The notes beneath the pieces are model-generated. The model saw only the letters and a program-made list of their open reading frames with translations, was not told the DNA's origin and did no database searches. 55,112 nt of DNA from Prevotella sp. (GTDB lineage: Bacteria > Bacteroidota > Bacteroidia > Bacteroidales > Bacteroidaceae): positions 1 to 55,112 of the forward strand of contig JALEVZ010000057.1 in NCBI GenBank assembly GCA_022788105.1. Direction: 5' to 3'. Of this stretch, positions 10,601 to 18,636 are shown in pieces (the first letter of the stretch is position 1; every line of letters begins with the position of its first letter). A program made the translations under genes and the position numbers.

Positions 10601-11713
10601 TTAAAGTTTGATGTATATCTTCTTCTTGAAGAGGTAAAGGCCGAATGCCCAGTTTATAAGCACATAGGTAACGGCATATAGCAACGACGCGAACTGCTCG
10701 CCGAAGACAGAGCAGTAGAGCGACTTGTAGATGAAAGTGTGTATTGACATGTCGCCCAACAGCTTGTACACGCCAAACGGGATGAGCAACAGGACAGACA
10801 TAAGGTATATGGCGAGCGGGTTGCAACCTATCACTTGGAAGAAGCGTGTGGCGCGTCCCTGCTTTCCCTGCTTATCAACGAGCCAGGTAAGGAGTGCTAA
10901 TACAACTGAGCCTAAGCCGCAAGTCACCATCGCGAAGGTCGGAGTCCACAGCTTTTTGGACAGCGGGCAGCCGTAAGAGAGCAGCCATCCACCGATGGCG
11001 AGCACCGCACCGATGACGAACAGACGCTCTATCTTGTCGTTGATGTCGTCGAGTTCCATCACAATCTTACCCACACAGAAGCCGATAAGCACATGTGCCA
11101 GGGCGGGGATGGTGCTTAGCAGGCCCTCCGGGTCGGGACTTTCCCAACGATAAACGTGGTTGGCGCCGAACAGAGCATGGTCTACAATGGCTATGATGTT
11201 GGTCTCGTCATGAGCGTAACCGTTCATGGTGACGAGCAGAATCCAGTACCCCACGAACAGGGCTGCTATGAGCCAGGGCAGGAATTTGTGCTTCACGACG
11301 ATGCCGATGAGTGCTGCCAAGCCGTAGCAGATGCCCAAACGGGGGAACACGCCGAGTATGCGGACATGGCCGAGCGGGTCTTCTGTGCCGCGACATACCA
11401 TAAACAGCAGCGACACACCGATGCCGATGAGCCACAGCAGCGACGCTCGCTTCAATATTTTAAGGGCACATGATGTAGACCACTCAAACTTAAACTTCTT
11501 GAGAGAGAGGTATGTTGTGATGCCCATAATGAACATAAAGAACGGGAAAATGAGGTCGGTGGGTGTCAGTCCGAGCCACTCGGCATGCTGTAGCGGTGCG
11601 TATGTCTCCTCCTCGGGGCCGCCGGGGTTGTTGACAAGAATCATGCCCGCGATGGTCATACCGCGTAGGATGTCTATCGAAGTGATGCGTTGCTTTTTAG
11701 GTTTTGCTTCCAT
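10601..11713 (-). CDS. NagX-like DUF5009 / HGSNAT-type membrane protein
   Basis: 370 residues with about ten hydrophobic segments. The N-terminus SIDILRGMTIAGMILVNNPG (12-31) and LTPTDLIFPFFMFIMG are hallmarks of the DUF5009/heparan-alpha-glucosaminide acetyltransferase-like family called NagX in GlcNAc utilisation clusters. Members are thought to acetylate or move amino sugars across the membrane; the exact activity is not shown here. It sits between namZ and the kinase, 188 and 191 bp from each, on the same strand, supporting an amino-sugar role. Confidence 0.82.
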   Translation of the reverse strand: MEAKPKKQRITSIDILRGMTIAGMILVNNPGGPEEETYAPLQHAEWLGLTPTDLIFPFFMFIMGITTYLSLKKFKFEWSTSCALKILKRASLLWLIGIGVSLLFMVCRGTEDPLGHVRILGVFPRLGICYGLAALIGIVVKHKFLPWLIAALFVGYWILLVTMNGYAHDETNIIAIVDHALFGANHVYRWESPDPEGLLSTIPALAHVLIGFCVGKIVMELDDINDKIERLFVIGAVLAIGGWLLSYGCPLSKKLWTPTFAMVTCGLGSVVLALLTWLVDKQGKQGRATRFFQVIGCNPLAIYLMSVLLLIPFGVYKLLGDMSIHTFIYKSLYCSVFGEQFASLLYAVTYVLINWAFGLYLFKKKIYIKL

Positions 11714-11904
11714 AGTTTACATTAATAAGAGTTTTAAGACTTATGTTATAATATAATCGTGTTTTCTCTGGCAGTCTGTGGCGCCGCCAACCCTTGCGCC
11801 GCTTGCTTCAGCGAGAGCCATCAGGCACCGTGGCCGAGGGCGCATCCCGTCTGAAGCAAACGTCTTAAAAGGGCACCGGCAGCAGTCCGTCTGCCGTGCG
11901 ATGG

Positions 11905-13146
11905 TTACTTATAGAGCCAATATTTCTTTGCCAACTGCTTGAAAGCCTCGGCGTCTTTCTCCCAGTAAGGCTTCACATCTTCCCACTTGTGGCGCTTCAT
12001 GAAGAGCTGACGTATCTGCTTCGAGCCGCACACCTTGTCGAACATGGCGTGGCGCTTGGTACACTGGGCGAGCACGTCGTGGTCGGGATAGAGGCTGTAA
12101 AGCTCCTGTAGCACATAGAACTGTATGTTCGTGAGCGTAGCTTTACGATAGTCGGTGAGATAGACCTGCACGCCTTGCAAGTCCTGTCCCTTGCCAAAGG
12201 CGTAGAAGGGCTTATAGTATATGGGGCGGAACATCACGCCCGGCAGGTTGAGAGCGTTAAGACGCTGTGCCAGCACGGGAGCATCGATCCACGGTGCACC
12301 AAACATCTGGAAGGGCATGGTATAGCCCACGCCGATAGAGATGCTGTCAAGCTCGCCCACGATGCCCGACACTGAGTAGTAGGGTGCAGACGAAGCGTGA
12401 GGAATATGCGGCGAGGGGAGCACCCACTGCAGCCCTGTCTGGTCGTAGGTCATCTTGCGTTTCCAGCCTTTCATCTTCACAACCTCGAGGTCGCACTTCG
12501 CTCCAAGCATGTTCTCGCCATTGAGAAGCAGCGCCACCTCGCCAGGTGTGAGACCGTAAACATAGGGTATCTTAAACGCCGACACAAACGACAGGCAGTC
12601 GTCTTCGGCAAGATTGCCCTCCACCTTCTCACCACCCAGCGGGTTGGGACGGTCGAGCACCATCACCTTTATGCCGTTTTCGGCAGCTGCCTTCATTATG
12701 TTGCCGAGCGTACTGATGTACGTAAACGAGCGGCAACCGATGTCCTGGATGTCATATACGAGCACATCGATGCCCTGCAACATCTCCTTTGAGGGGATGC
12801 GGCTCTTGCCATAAAGCGAATAAACGGGAACACCGGTTGTGGGGTCGGCAGCGTTTCCGACATGGTCGCCGGCGTGTACATTGCCGCGAACGCCGTGCTC
12901 CGGACCGAAAAGTGCCACGAGTTTCACGTTGGCAGCTTCGTGCAGAATGTCAACATCAGACTTCAAGAAGTTGTCAACGCCCGTCGGATTGGTTACGAGA
13001 CCTACGCGCTTGCCTTCAAGCTGCTTGAAATTGTTGGCCTTGAGCACCTCGATTCCGGTTTTAACTTTCTGTGCCGATACGGTTAACGCCATCATAGCGG
13101 CTGTCAGCACCACAGCCACGCGGCAGATTGTAGGTTTGATTTTCAT
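11905..13146 (-). CDS. namZ: Exo-beta-N-acetylmuramidase, DUF1343 (NamZ, GH171)
   Basis: 413 residues with a signal peptide to about residue 25 (ALTVSAQ). Conserved blocks are LVTNPTGVD (50), LFGPEHGVRG with Glu83, VPVYSLYG, DIQDIGCRSFTYISTLG and LDRPNPLGG. DUF1343 proteins include NamZ of Bacillus subtilis, which releases MurNAc from the non-reducing ends of peptidoglycan fragments. Periplasmic or surface location is expected. It is first in the run namZ, nagX-like, kinase, murQ, with a -7 box at 13178-13185 giving a short leader. A second DUF1343 gene is at 29703. Confidence 0.9.
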   Translation of the reverse strand: MKIKPTICRVAVVLTAAMMALTVSAQKVKTGIEVLKANNFKQLEGKRVGLVTNPTGVDNFLKSDVDILHEAANVKLVALFGPEHGVRGNVHAGDHVGNAADPTTGVPVYSLYGKSRIPSKEMLQGIDVLVYDIQDIGCRSFTYISTLGNIMKAAAENGIKVMVLDRPNPLGGEKVEGNLAEDDCLSFVSAFKIPYVYGLTPGEVALLLNGENMLGAKCDLEVVKMKGWKRKMTYDQTGLQWVLPSPHIPHASSAPYYSVSGIVGELDSISIGVGYTMPFQMFGAPWIDAPVLAQRLNALNLPGVMFRPIYYKPFYAFGKGQDLQGVQVYLTDYRKATLTNIQFYVLQELYSLYPDHDVLAQCTKRHAMFDKVCGSKQIRQLFMKRHKWEDVKPYWEKDAEAFKQLAKKYWLYK

Positions 13147-13377
13147 ACGATAAGAGAATGTCTTGTGTAATAAGACACAAAGATAGCGAATTTTAGTTAC
13201 TTACTTTCCAAAAGCCGCAAAAACTTTAAGCAAACGGCAGAAAAACTCACACGCGGCGCGGAATGGCTGCGGTTTTGGCATCTTCAGGTAGCAGGAGCGA
13301 CGGCGAGAGGGGCAGAGGGCAAGGGCAGTTTGGACGAAAGCGAAGGGTGAAAGACTGTTTTGGAAGGAGAACGGGGG
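13147..13377. other. Intergenic stretch between namZ and the array next to copy C
   Basis: Only the namZ promoter at 13178-13185 is recognised. Short open frames on both strands are not gene-like. Confidence 0.5.
13178..13185 (-). promoter_or_regulatory. -7 box of the namZ run
   Basis: Minus-strand TATCTTTG, 31 bp before the namZ ATG. A TTTG lies 23 bp further upstream (13209-13212), slightly longer than the usual spacing. Confidence 0.55.
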
Positions 13378-13465
13378 CGCTTCAAAATCGAGCTTGTACC
13401 GCTTTACATTCTGAAACATATCGCTTCAAAATCAGGGATGCGCCACTTCAAAAACAGGCTTGCGC
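13378..13465. repeat. 22-bp tandem array beside copy C (4 units)
   Basis: Units begin at 13378, 13400, 13422 and 13444. Three share CRCTTCAAAA at their start. It lies 25 bp from the tail end of modular element C. Confidence 0.75.
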
Positions 13466-13490
13466 CCCCTGATTTTGCCATTTGGCAGAG

Positions 13491-13620
13491 TTGACAAAAT
13501 GATAGTGCCCTTTTGGGCTTGCCAAAGGGCCGTAGTGAGGCGGTCAAAGGGCCGTAGTGACGACGTCAAAGGGCCGTAGTGGGAACGTCGCGGAGTTTTT
13601 AACACACGTTAAGAATTGGC
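13491..13620 (-). repeat. 130-bp modular intergenic element, copy C
   Basis: Read on the minus strand: GCCAATTC, TTAAC-GTGT-GTTAA, 17-bp gap ending TTCC, three identical modules CACTACGGCCCTTTG at 22-bp pitch (spacers ACGTCGT, ACCGCCT, GCAAGCC), then CAAAAGGGCAC and ATCATTTTGTCAA. A further arm GTGACATTTTGCTACA precedes the head (to about 13662), as in copies D and G. It follows the minus-strand gene ending at 13704 in the same orientation. Confidence 0.88.
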
Positions 13621-13703
13621 GTCACATTTTGCCATAAAAATGTAGCAAAATGTCACGAAAAGCCCCAAAGAGCCTACACTGAGGTTTGCAGCATTTTCCC
13701 TTA

Positions 13704-14825
13704 TCACTCGCAGCTCTCGACGACAAGGCCCTCCACGCGCTGCACTTGGGATGGACGGAAGCGTCGGTCGCCCGTTATGACAGCCTCATCCCACATCGAC
13801 AGGCTGAAGCGCCCTTGCATTTGCTCGTCCAATGTGCCACGACACACGTAGCGCATGTTGCCCACACTGACCGTCTCGCCTACCACGGCGTCGCGCAATG
13901 TGACACGTAAAAAGCCTACAAACGGGCGGTCGAAACGACAGACCAGTCGGTCGCCGTCGATCGATATGTCCGTGGGGGTGAGCACTTTCGCCACCCTACA
14001 CTCCACCGCCGACACACCGCCCTGTGCCGACACGGCAGCCACCACGCCGCCACGCGACGCGCCCTCATTTCTCAGATGGTCGTCGGGCAACAGTGGTTCA
14101 TATCCACATGGCAGTCCAGGAGCACCCACGGGTGGCGCCGACAACTCCGCAGCACCACTCCATCGCGCCCAGTCGCTCTCGCCATAGCTCCACGACGTGT
14201 GCCACTGTGTGCCGTCGATGCTCTCGCCACCAGCAGCGTTGAACTGCACGGCGGAGGGTCGGCACATCCACGTGCTGTCGCTGTCGAACACGCTGACACG
14301 TCCTTTCACGTCGCGACACCATAGGCGCAGCGCCACCTTTGCACCACTGTCGGCTGTCGGCAGACAGGTGTTTCGGCTGCAACGCGTGCCACAGTCTGCC
14401 GCCTTCGCGCCGTCTGGCGCTGCCCACCACAGCGCGAGTTCGAGGGAGTCGGGGCGCGCCACATACGCCGACACGTCGTAACGCATGGCGACAACGCCTC
14501 CGTCACCTTCTCCGCGCGTCACCGTCAGCGGCGCAGAGTTGACAAGTCGGCCGTTGACATAAAGGCGCACACGGCCCGTAGTGGCAACGGTGGCGATGGC
14601 TTCATCGACCTCTCCCACCCGCTCGAAGCAGCGACGGAACCACACCTGTGTGGCTCCGGCGGCACGAGGGGCGCCAATCCACGTCATGGCGGTCTGCGCC
14701 GAGCACACGGTGGCGTGCCCCACGAGCAGCAGCAGGAGGGCAATCCGAAACACAGCACGCAACGGCGGCAGTCGCAGTATGTCGCAGGAATCGGTCGATA
14801 GAGGTATCTGTTTAGTAATGAACAT
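13704..14825 (-). CDS. Secreted GH78-like beta-sandwich protein without a catalytic domain
   Basis: 373 residues. It has a hydrophobic export signal (RIALLLLLVGHATVCSAQ), then WIGAP, WFRRCFE and VRLYVNGRLVNSAPLT. These resemble the N-terminal galactose-binding-like domains of alpha-L-rhamnosidases (GH78). The (alpha/alpha)6 catalytic barrel of GH78 is absent and the gene ends cleanly, so it is either a stand-alone carbohydrate-binding protein or a truncated enzyme. The -7 box TAATTTTG (14830-14837) lies directly before the ATG at 14825. Translation must therefore be almost leaderless or start later, for example at the TTG or GTG before RIALLLLL. Very GC-rich. Function unknown; its salvage-island location hints at cell-wall glycans. 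Confidence 0.65.
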   Translation of the reverse strand: MFITKQIPLSTDSCDILRLPPLRAVFRIALLLLLVGHATVCSAQTAMTWIGAPRAAGATQVWFRRCFERVGEVDEAIATVATTGRVRLYVNGRLVNSAPLTVTRGEGDGGVVAMRYDVSAYVARPDSLELALWWAAPDGAKAADCGTRCSRNTCLPTADSGAKVALRLWCRDVKGRVSVFDSDSTWMCRPSAVQFNAAGGESIDGTQWHTSWSYGESDWARWSGAAELSAPPVGAPGLPCGYEPLLPDDHLRNEGASRGGVVAAVSAQGGVSAVECRVAKVLTPTDISIDGDRLVCRFDRPFVGFLRVTLRDAVVGETVSVGNMRYVCRGTLDEQMQGRFSLSMWDEAVITGDRRFRPSQVQRVEGLVVESCE

Positions 14826-14829
14826 ACTG

Positions 14830-14837
14830 CAAAATTA
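14830..14837 (-). promoter_or_regulatory. -7 box abutting the ATG of the GH78-like gene
   Basis: Minus-strand TAATTTTG ends only five bases before the ATG at 14825, implying a leaderless transcript or a later start codon. Confidence 0.45.
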
Positions 14838-14935
14838 CAGAAAAAGCACCGAAGCACAGCGTGCCTCAACTTTTTTTTCACGACAATAGCATGAAAATAA
14901 AACGTAAAACCGATGATTTTTCAATCCGAAAGCGC

Positions 14936-14943
14936 TATCTTTG
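14936..14943 (+). promoter_or_regulatory. -7 box for the TPR/AraC regulator
   Basis: TATCTTTG followed by CAGCAGG. Leader to the ATG at 15141 would be about 190 bases, in which no gene is seen. Confidence 0.55.
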
Positions 14944-15140
14944 CAGCAGGCATGCATACCCGCGACGGGCCGTGGCTGCCACACTTGTAAACATACTATA
15001 CAAAAACAACAAACCAATCACAACCAATAGACGGACGTAAACATTATAGTAGTCTACACCTATATTATATAAAGGCAAGAAAACTATTATAACAGGAGCA
15101 GAAAAACACGACACGTCGACACGACAAAAACAATAGAGAC

Positions 15141-16709
15141 ATGACAATGGCACGACAAATCATAATCACCATATTGCTCTGCCTGGCCACTCTTGTCCAG
15201 GCAGACGCCGCACGACACGACGCAAACCGCACAGCCAAGATTGTGCAACACATCAAGGAACTGCACTTCCGCGACCCGGGAAGCAAGCAGCTCCTGCAAT
15301 ATCTTGAGGCCCATTTCCCATATCTGCGCAACCAACCCGACTCGGCAGCATACTTCTACGCATGCAACAAATACGCCGACTGGCTGTTCAGACACGCCTC
15401 CTTAGACCAGATAAAAGACGCGTCAAGACGCATCTGCGAGTTAGCGTCAGACAGCGACAACCCCGAACTCATAGCCACAGCACGCCGCGCGCAAGGACAA
15501 TACATGCTGCGTCTCGGGCTGCCTAAGCTCGCGGGAGGATACTTACGCGACGCCATGAGCGTGTGTCCGGACTATAGTCATGCGCGCTCCTACGAAACTT
15601 ACGCTTCTATTGCCACACTGATGGTGCGCACATACATAAGCGAACAGAAAGCCGACTCTGCCGACATCATACTGCGAAAGCTCGACTCCATGCTTGACTG
15701 GATGGTGAAAGAGCAGAAAGAAGACCCTCGCAACTGGCTCCGCACAAGGGTGTATGCACTGCATGCGGCTGCCGAGCTGTTGAGAGGCAACCTCACGCTG
15801 TGTAACGAGTGGATGGAGAACTGTCGCAAAGCCATAGTGCCGGGCGCACCAATAAAGTATTATCCAACCTATTATATTACCAACTACCACCTCGCCATGC
15901 GTCAAGGCAACTACAACGAGGCACTGGAGATGGTGGACATGCTGCTCGACAAGGCTAACGTGCTGCCCCTGCGAGACGAATATCTGCTACAGAAGGCGAA
16001 GATATTGCAGCACCTCGGACGGTGGGAAGAGGCAACGAAGGCCTACGCAATATATATCGACGAGGGCGACCGCAGCCAACGACAGACGCTCGCCGAGCGC
16101 CTCAGCTATCTGCGCAACAGCTTCGAATTTGAACGCACCATGAACGAAAAGCGGGCAGCGGAGCACGAACTCATGCTCTTCACTGTGGCGAGTGCGGCGC
16201 TGCTCGTGGCTCTTATCGTGGCGATATGGGCAATGGTGGTGCTGCGAAAGAAGAACCGTCACCTCGTGCGCCTGCTGCGCAACAACGACAATCAGCACCG
16301 ACAGGACTCATCAACCGACGCCAACAATGACAGCAGCGACACCAACGACGACGCCACCAACGCCGATGCAGCCTTTGAAAAGGCGCTCGGCAACAAAGGA
16401 ATGGCGTTTATGAACAGCTCAAAGGCATATAACGAACCCGACGGAGGACGCGCCACACTCGCCGCCCACCTCGGAGTGAGCGAGCGTGTAGCCATCAACG
16501 CCGTAGCGACAGCGGCAGGCTGCTCGTTCAAAACCTATGTCAACGCCATGCGACTGGAGCACTCTCGCCGCCTGCTCGAGCAGGACACGAACACCACAAT
16601 AGCCGACATCGCCACGCAATGCGGCTTCGGCACCATACGCAACTACCAGACTTTGTTCAAAGAGAAGTACGGGCTGTCGCCGTCACAATACCGCAACAGT
16701 CTCGGTTAA
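15141..16709 (+). CDS. Membrane-spanning TPR sensor with C-terminal AraC DNA-binding domain
   Basis: 522 residues (520 if the ATG at 15147 is used). Signal sequence MARQIIITILLCLATLVQADA is followed by a TPR-like helical region (about 30-340). A transmembrane helix at about 346-368 (LFTVASAALLVALIVAIWAMVVL) and an Asn/Asp/Thr-rich linker come next, then an AraC helix-turn-helix near 425-522 (IADIATQCGFGTIRNYQTLFKEKYGLSPSQYR). The sensor would face the periplasm and the AraC domain the cytoplasm, so one protein could link an outside signal to transcription. It lies inside the salvage island, so those genes are candidate targets. The ligand is not identifiable. Confidence 0.85.
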   Translation: MTMARQIIITILLCLATLVQADAARHDANRTAKIVQHIKELHFRDPGSKQLLQYLEAHFPYLRNQPDSAAYFYACNKYADWLFRHASLDQIKDASRRICELASDSDNPELIATARRAQGQYMLRLGLPKLAGGYLRDAMSVCPDYSHARSYETYASIATLMVRTYISEQKADSADIILRKLDSMLDWMVKEQKEDPRNWLRTRVYALHAAAELLRGNLTLCNEWMENCRKAIVPGAPIKYYPTYYITNYHLAMRQGNYNEALEMVDMLLDKANVLPLRDEYLLQKAKILQHLGRWEEATKAYAIYIDEGDRSQRQTLAERLSYLRNSFEFERTMNEKRAAEHELMLFTVASAALLVALIVAIWAMVVLRKKNRHLVRLLRNNDNQHRQDSSTDANNDSSDTNDDATNADAAFEKALGNKGMAFMNSSKAYNEPDGGRATLAAHLGVSERVAINAVATAAGCSFKTYVNAMRLEHSRRLLEQDTNTTIADIATQCGFGTIRNYQTLFKEKYGLSPSQYRNSLG

Positions 16710-16736
16710 GCAGCGCGGCGCGGCTGCCATAGGGAC

Positions 16737-16771
16737 AAAAAAAATGTCTCGATACTCACGTACCGAGACAT
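16737..16771 (-). terminator. Strong minus-strand terminator of an orphan transcript
   Basis: A 12-bp stem with one mismatch (16744-16755 with 16760-16771, loop TCAC) is followed on the minus strand by eight T (16737-16744). The only minus-strand unit ending here is the one starting at about 17035. Confidence 0.8.
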
Positions 16772-16817
16772 CCGTCATGTTCAATAGTATACCAATTAAT
16801 GAAGAATAAAAAACTTT

Positions 16818-16979
16818 CTACGTCCATAAAGACTTTCGGCATCGGCCGCCAGACATCGTGGTCACGACCTTCTCCCAAGTCCTGTCTTTCCGTCTGCCAT
16901 CGTCGCGCGGCATCGTTGCGTCGTGCATCGGCATCTGTCGGAAATCGGTCTGCATCTCCTTTGCGACATCAACCAGCAT
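16818..16979 (-). CDS. Possible 53-residue small protein
   Basis: Begins MLVDVAKEMQTDF, ends GRCRKSLWT; Met-, Arg- and Asp-rich, no signal peptide or membrane segment. It lies within the bracketed minus-strand transcript. A Cys/Arg-rich frame overlaps it, so coding is uncertain and the RNA may act as such. Confidence 0.3.
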   Translation of the reverse strand: MLVDVAKEMQTDFRQMPMHDATMPRDDGRRKDRTWEKVVTTMSGGRCRKSLWT

Positions 16980-17040
16980 TTCTGCCGTGGCTCTCGTGCC
17001 TTCTCGTCGCTGGCGCTAAGACCTTCTTGTTTTTCTGTTG

Positions 17041-17072
17041 CAAAGATAATAACTTCTTACAACAACCACAAG
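17041..17072 (-). promoter_or_regulatory. Two-box promoter of the orphan transcript
   Basis: Minus-strand CTTG (17069-17072), exactly 20 bp, TATCTTTG (17041-17048). The same CTTG/TTTG-N20-TAnnTTTG form occurs at 20238, 43928, 47665, 48095 and 48822. Confidence 0.65.
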
Positions 17073-17287
17073 AATTTGCAAAATAAATGCTTTTATTTTA
17101 GACTTTTTAGCACTTGAGCGCGATTAAACGCCTCTTTTTAAGGTTTAAATTACAAAATTGCGGTTTAAAAGGCAGTTTTCCGTGTTCATTTTACCAACTG
17201 TTTGTAAAGGCATGCAAGAAACATACAAAACGTAAGAAACACGCAATTTTTATTTGCAATAAGCCATGTGTTATGACAAAAAATATC

Positions 17288-17295
17288 TATATTTG
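17288..17295 (+). promoter_or_regulatory. -7 box for the NlpC/P60 gene
   Basis: TATATTTG about 97 bp before the ATG at 17392. It lies inside the longer possible open frame from 17266, supporting the later start. 17073-17287 holds no other feature. Confidence 0.55.
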
Positions 17296-17391
17296 CAAGC
17301 AGATAAGCCCGTTGCCGACACAATAACGCTGCAACGGCAGTTTAAAGACAGCATAAAGTCAGAAACACAACAATATAAAGTCTACAACACA

Positions 17392-18384
17392 ATGAACACT
17401 TTTTTGAGAAAAACACGCATCCTGGCAGTAGCACTACTGTCCATCGTAGGTGCCATCAGCGCAACAGCACAGACGCAAGAAGGCGACACCGCCACATGGG
17501 CAGTGCCTGTAGCATCGGTCGTAAACATACGCGGCGGTGCCGACTACAGCGCAGAGATGGAGACACAGGCACTGCTCGGCATGCCGATGAAGATAATAGA
17601 AAACGGCAGATGGATAAAGGTGATGACGCCCGACGGCGACACTGGCTACGTGCTCGAGTCGTCGGTGAAACGCATGACCGATGCCGAGATGCACGAATGG
17701 AACGCTGCAAAGCAGATCATCGTGTCCACACACACTGCCACCGTGTATGCGCAGCCCGACGCAAAGTCGCCCCGTGTGAGCGACGTGGTGACCGCCTGCC
17801 GTCTGAAGCTGTTAGGACGGATAAACTCATTCTTCCACGTTGCGCTCCCCGACGGCCGCGAGGGCTACATACCTACGGTGCGTGCGCGCACTGTAGAGAA
17901 CTGGCGCAAGACCGTAAAGCACGACGCAGAGAGCATCATAGCTACCGGACTGTCGCTCTGCGGACTCCCCTACCAGTGGGGAGGGACCAGCGTCAAGGCA
18001 GTAGACTGTAGCGGATTCGTGCGCACCACGTTCCTCATACACGACGTTACGCTCCCACGCAACGCCTCACAACAGGCGAAAGTGGGCCAGCACATAGACA
18101 TTGCGCCCGACTTCAGCAACCTCGAGCCAGGCGACCTCGTGTTCTTCGGCCGCAAAGCCACAGACGACAAGCCCGCTCATGTGTCGCATGTCGGCATATA
18201 TATAGGTAACAAGAAGTTCGTACACTCGTTAGCATGGGTACACGTCAGCAGCTTCGACCCCGCCGACCCCGAGTACGACGAGTACGACCTCAACCGCCTG
18301 TTGTGGGCACAACGTGTGCTGCCACTCGTCAACACCATACCCGAAGTGACGACCAACGACCGCCACGCATTCTACACCCACTGA
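17392..18384 (+). CDS. Secreted NlpC/P60 (C40) cell-wall peptidase with SH3 domains
   Basis: 330 residues from MNTFLRKTRIL. Signal peptide to about 27 (ISATAQ), two bacterial SH3-like domains (about 33-96 and 107-165) and an NlpC/P60 catalytic domain (about 175-315). Catalytic Cys206 is in DCSGF, His266 in HVSHVGIYIG, and the third polar residue is probably His278. Such enzymes cut gamma-D-Glu-diamino acid bonds in stem peptides, yielding L-Ala-D-Glu, the substrate of the epimerase encoded next. The 250-bp gap to that gene holds a TIR-flanked repeat. Periplasmic action is expected. Confidence 0.92.
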   Translation: MNTFLRKTRILAVALLSIVGAISATAQTQEGDTATWAVPVASVVNIRGGADYSAEMETQALLGMPMKIIENGRWIKVMTPDGDTGYVLESSVKRMTDAEMHEWNAAKQIIVSTHTATVYAQPDAKSPRVSDVVTACRLKLLGRINSFFHVALPDGREGYIPTVRARTVENWRKTVKHDAESIIATGLSLCGLPYQWGGTSVKAVDCSGFVRTTFLIHDVTLPRNASQQAKVGQHIDIAPDFSNLEPGDLVFFGRKATDDKPAHVSHVGIYIGNKKFVHSLAWVHVSSFDPADPEYDEYDLNRLLWAQRVLPLVNTIPEVTTNDRHAFYTH

Positions 18385-18443
18385 TTGGCGGCAGCCAGTC
18401 AAAAGGCTCGTGCGACATAGAAAATAAAACAATAGGTAACAGA

Positions 18444-18605
18444 AGTTTCGCAAGTTGAAAACTTGCTGCCAGTAAACGAGTTGACAAGTAGACAAGCTGC
18501 TACCCATACTTATCAAAGTGTTATAAAGAGTTTGAGTTGTGAAAGCAAACAGCTCGTCAACTCGTTAACTCGTTAACTATCAGCATGCCAAAGGCATGCG
18601 AAACT
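18444..18605 (+). repeat. TIR-flanked MITE-like element, copy 1
   Basis: Ends are perfect 9-bp inverted repeats AGTTTCGCA (18444-18452) and TGCGAAACT (18597-18605). Inside are terminal hairpins (GCAAGTT/AACTTGC at the left, GCATGCC/GGCATGC at the right) and runs of TCGTTAAC-like octamers. A second copy with the same ends and interior is at 44279-44470. It sits just upstream of the epimerase start. Confidence 0.85.
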
Positions 18606-18636
18606 AAAACAGGTAACAAATAACAAAGAAGAAGTG

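Larger units (their letters stand above)
16737..17035 (-). ncRNA. Orphan ~300-nt transcript (small RNA or small-protein mRNA)
   Basis: On the minus strand a near-consensus promoter (CTTG, 20 bp, TATCTTTG; 17041-17072) and an intrinsic terminator (16737-16771) bracket about 300 bases between two plus-strand genes. It contains a possible 53-residue reading frame at 16818-16979. No match to tmRNA, RNase P RNA, SRP RNA or 6S RNA motifs was recognised. The boundaries rest on sequence signals; expression is unproven. Confidence 0.55.

Noticed and set aside
16744..16771. Hairpin as terminator of the plus-strand regulator at 15141
   Set aside because: No T run follows on the plus strand; the eight T are on the minus side.
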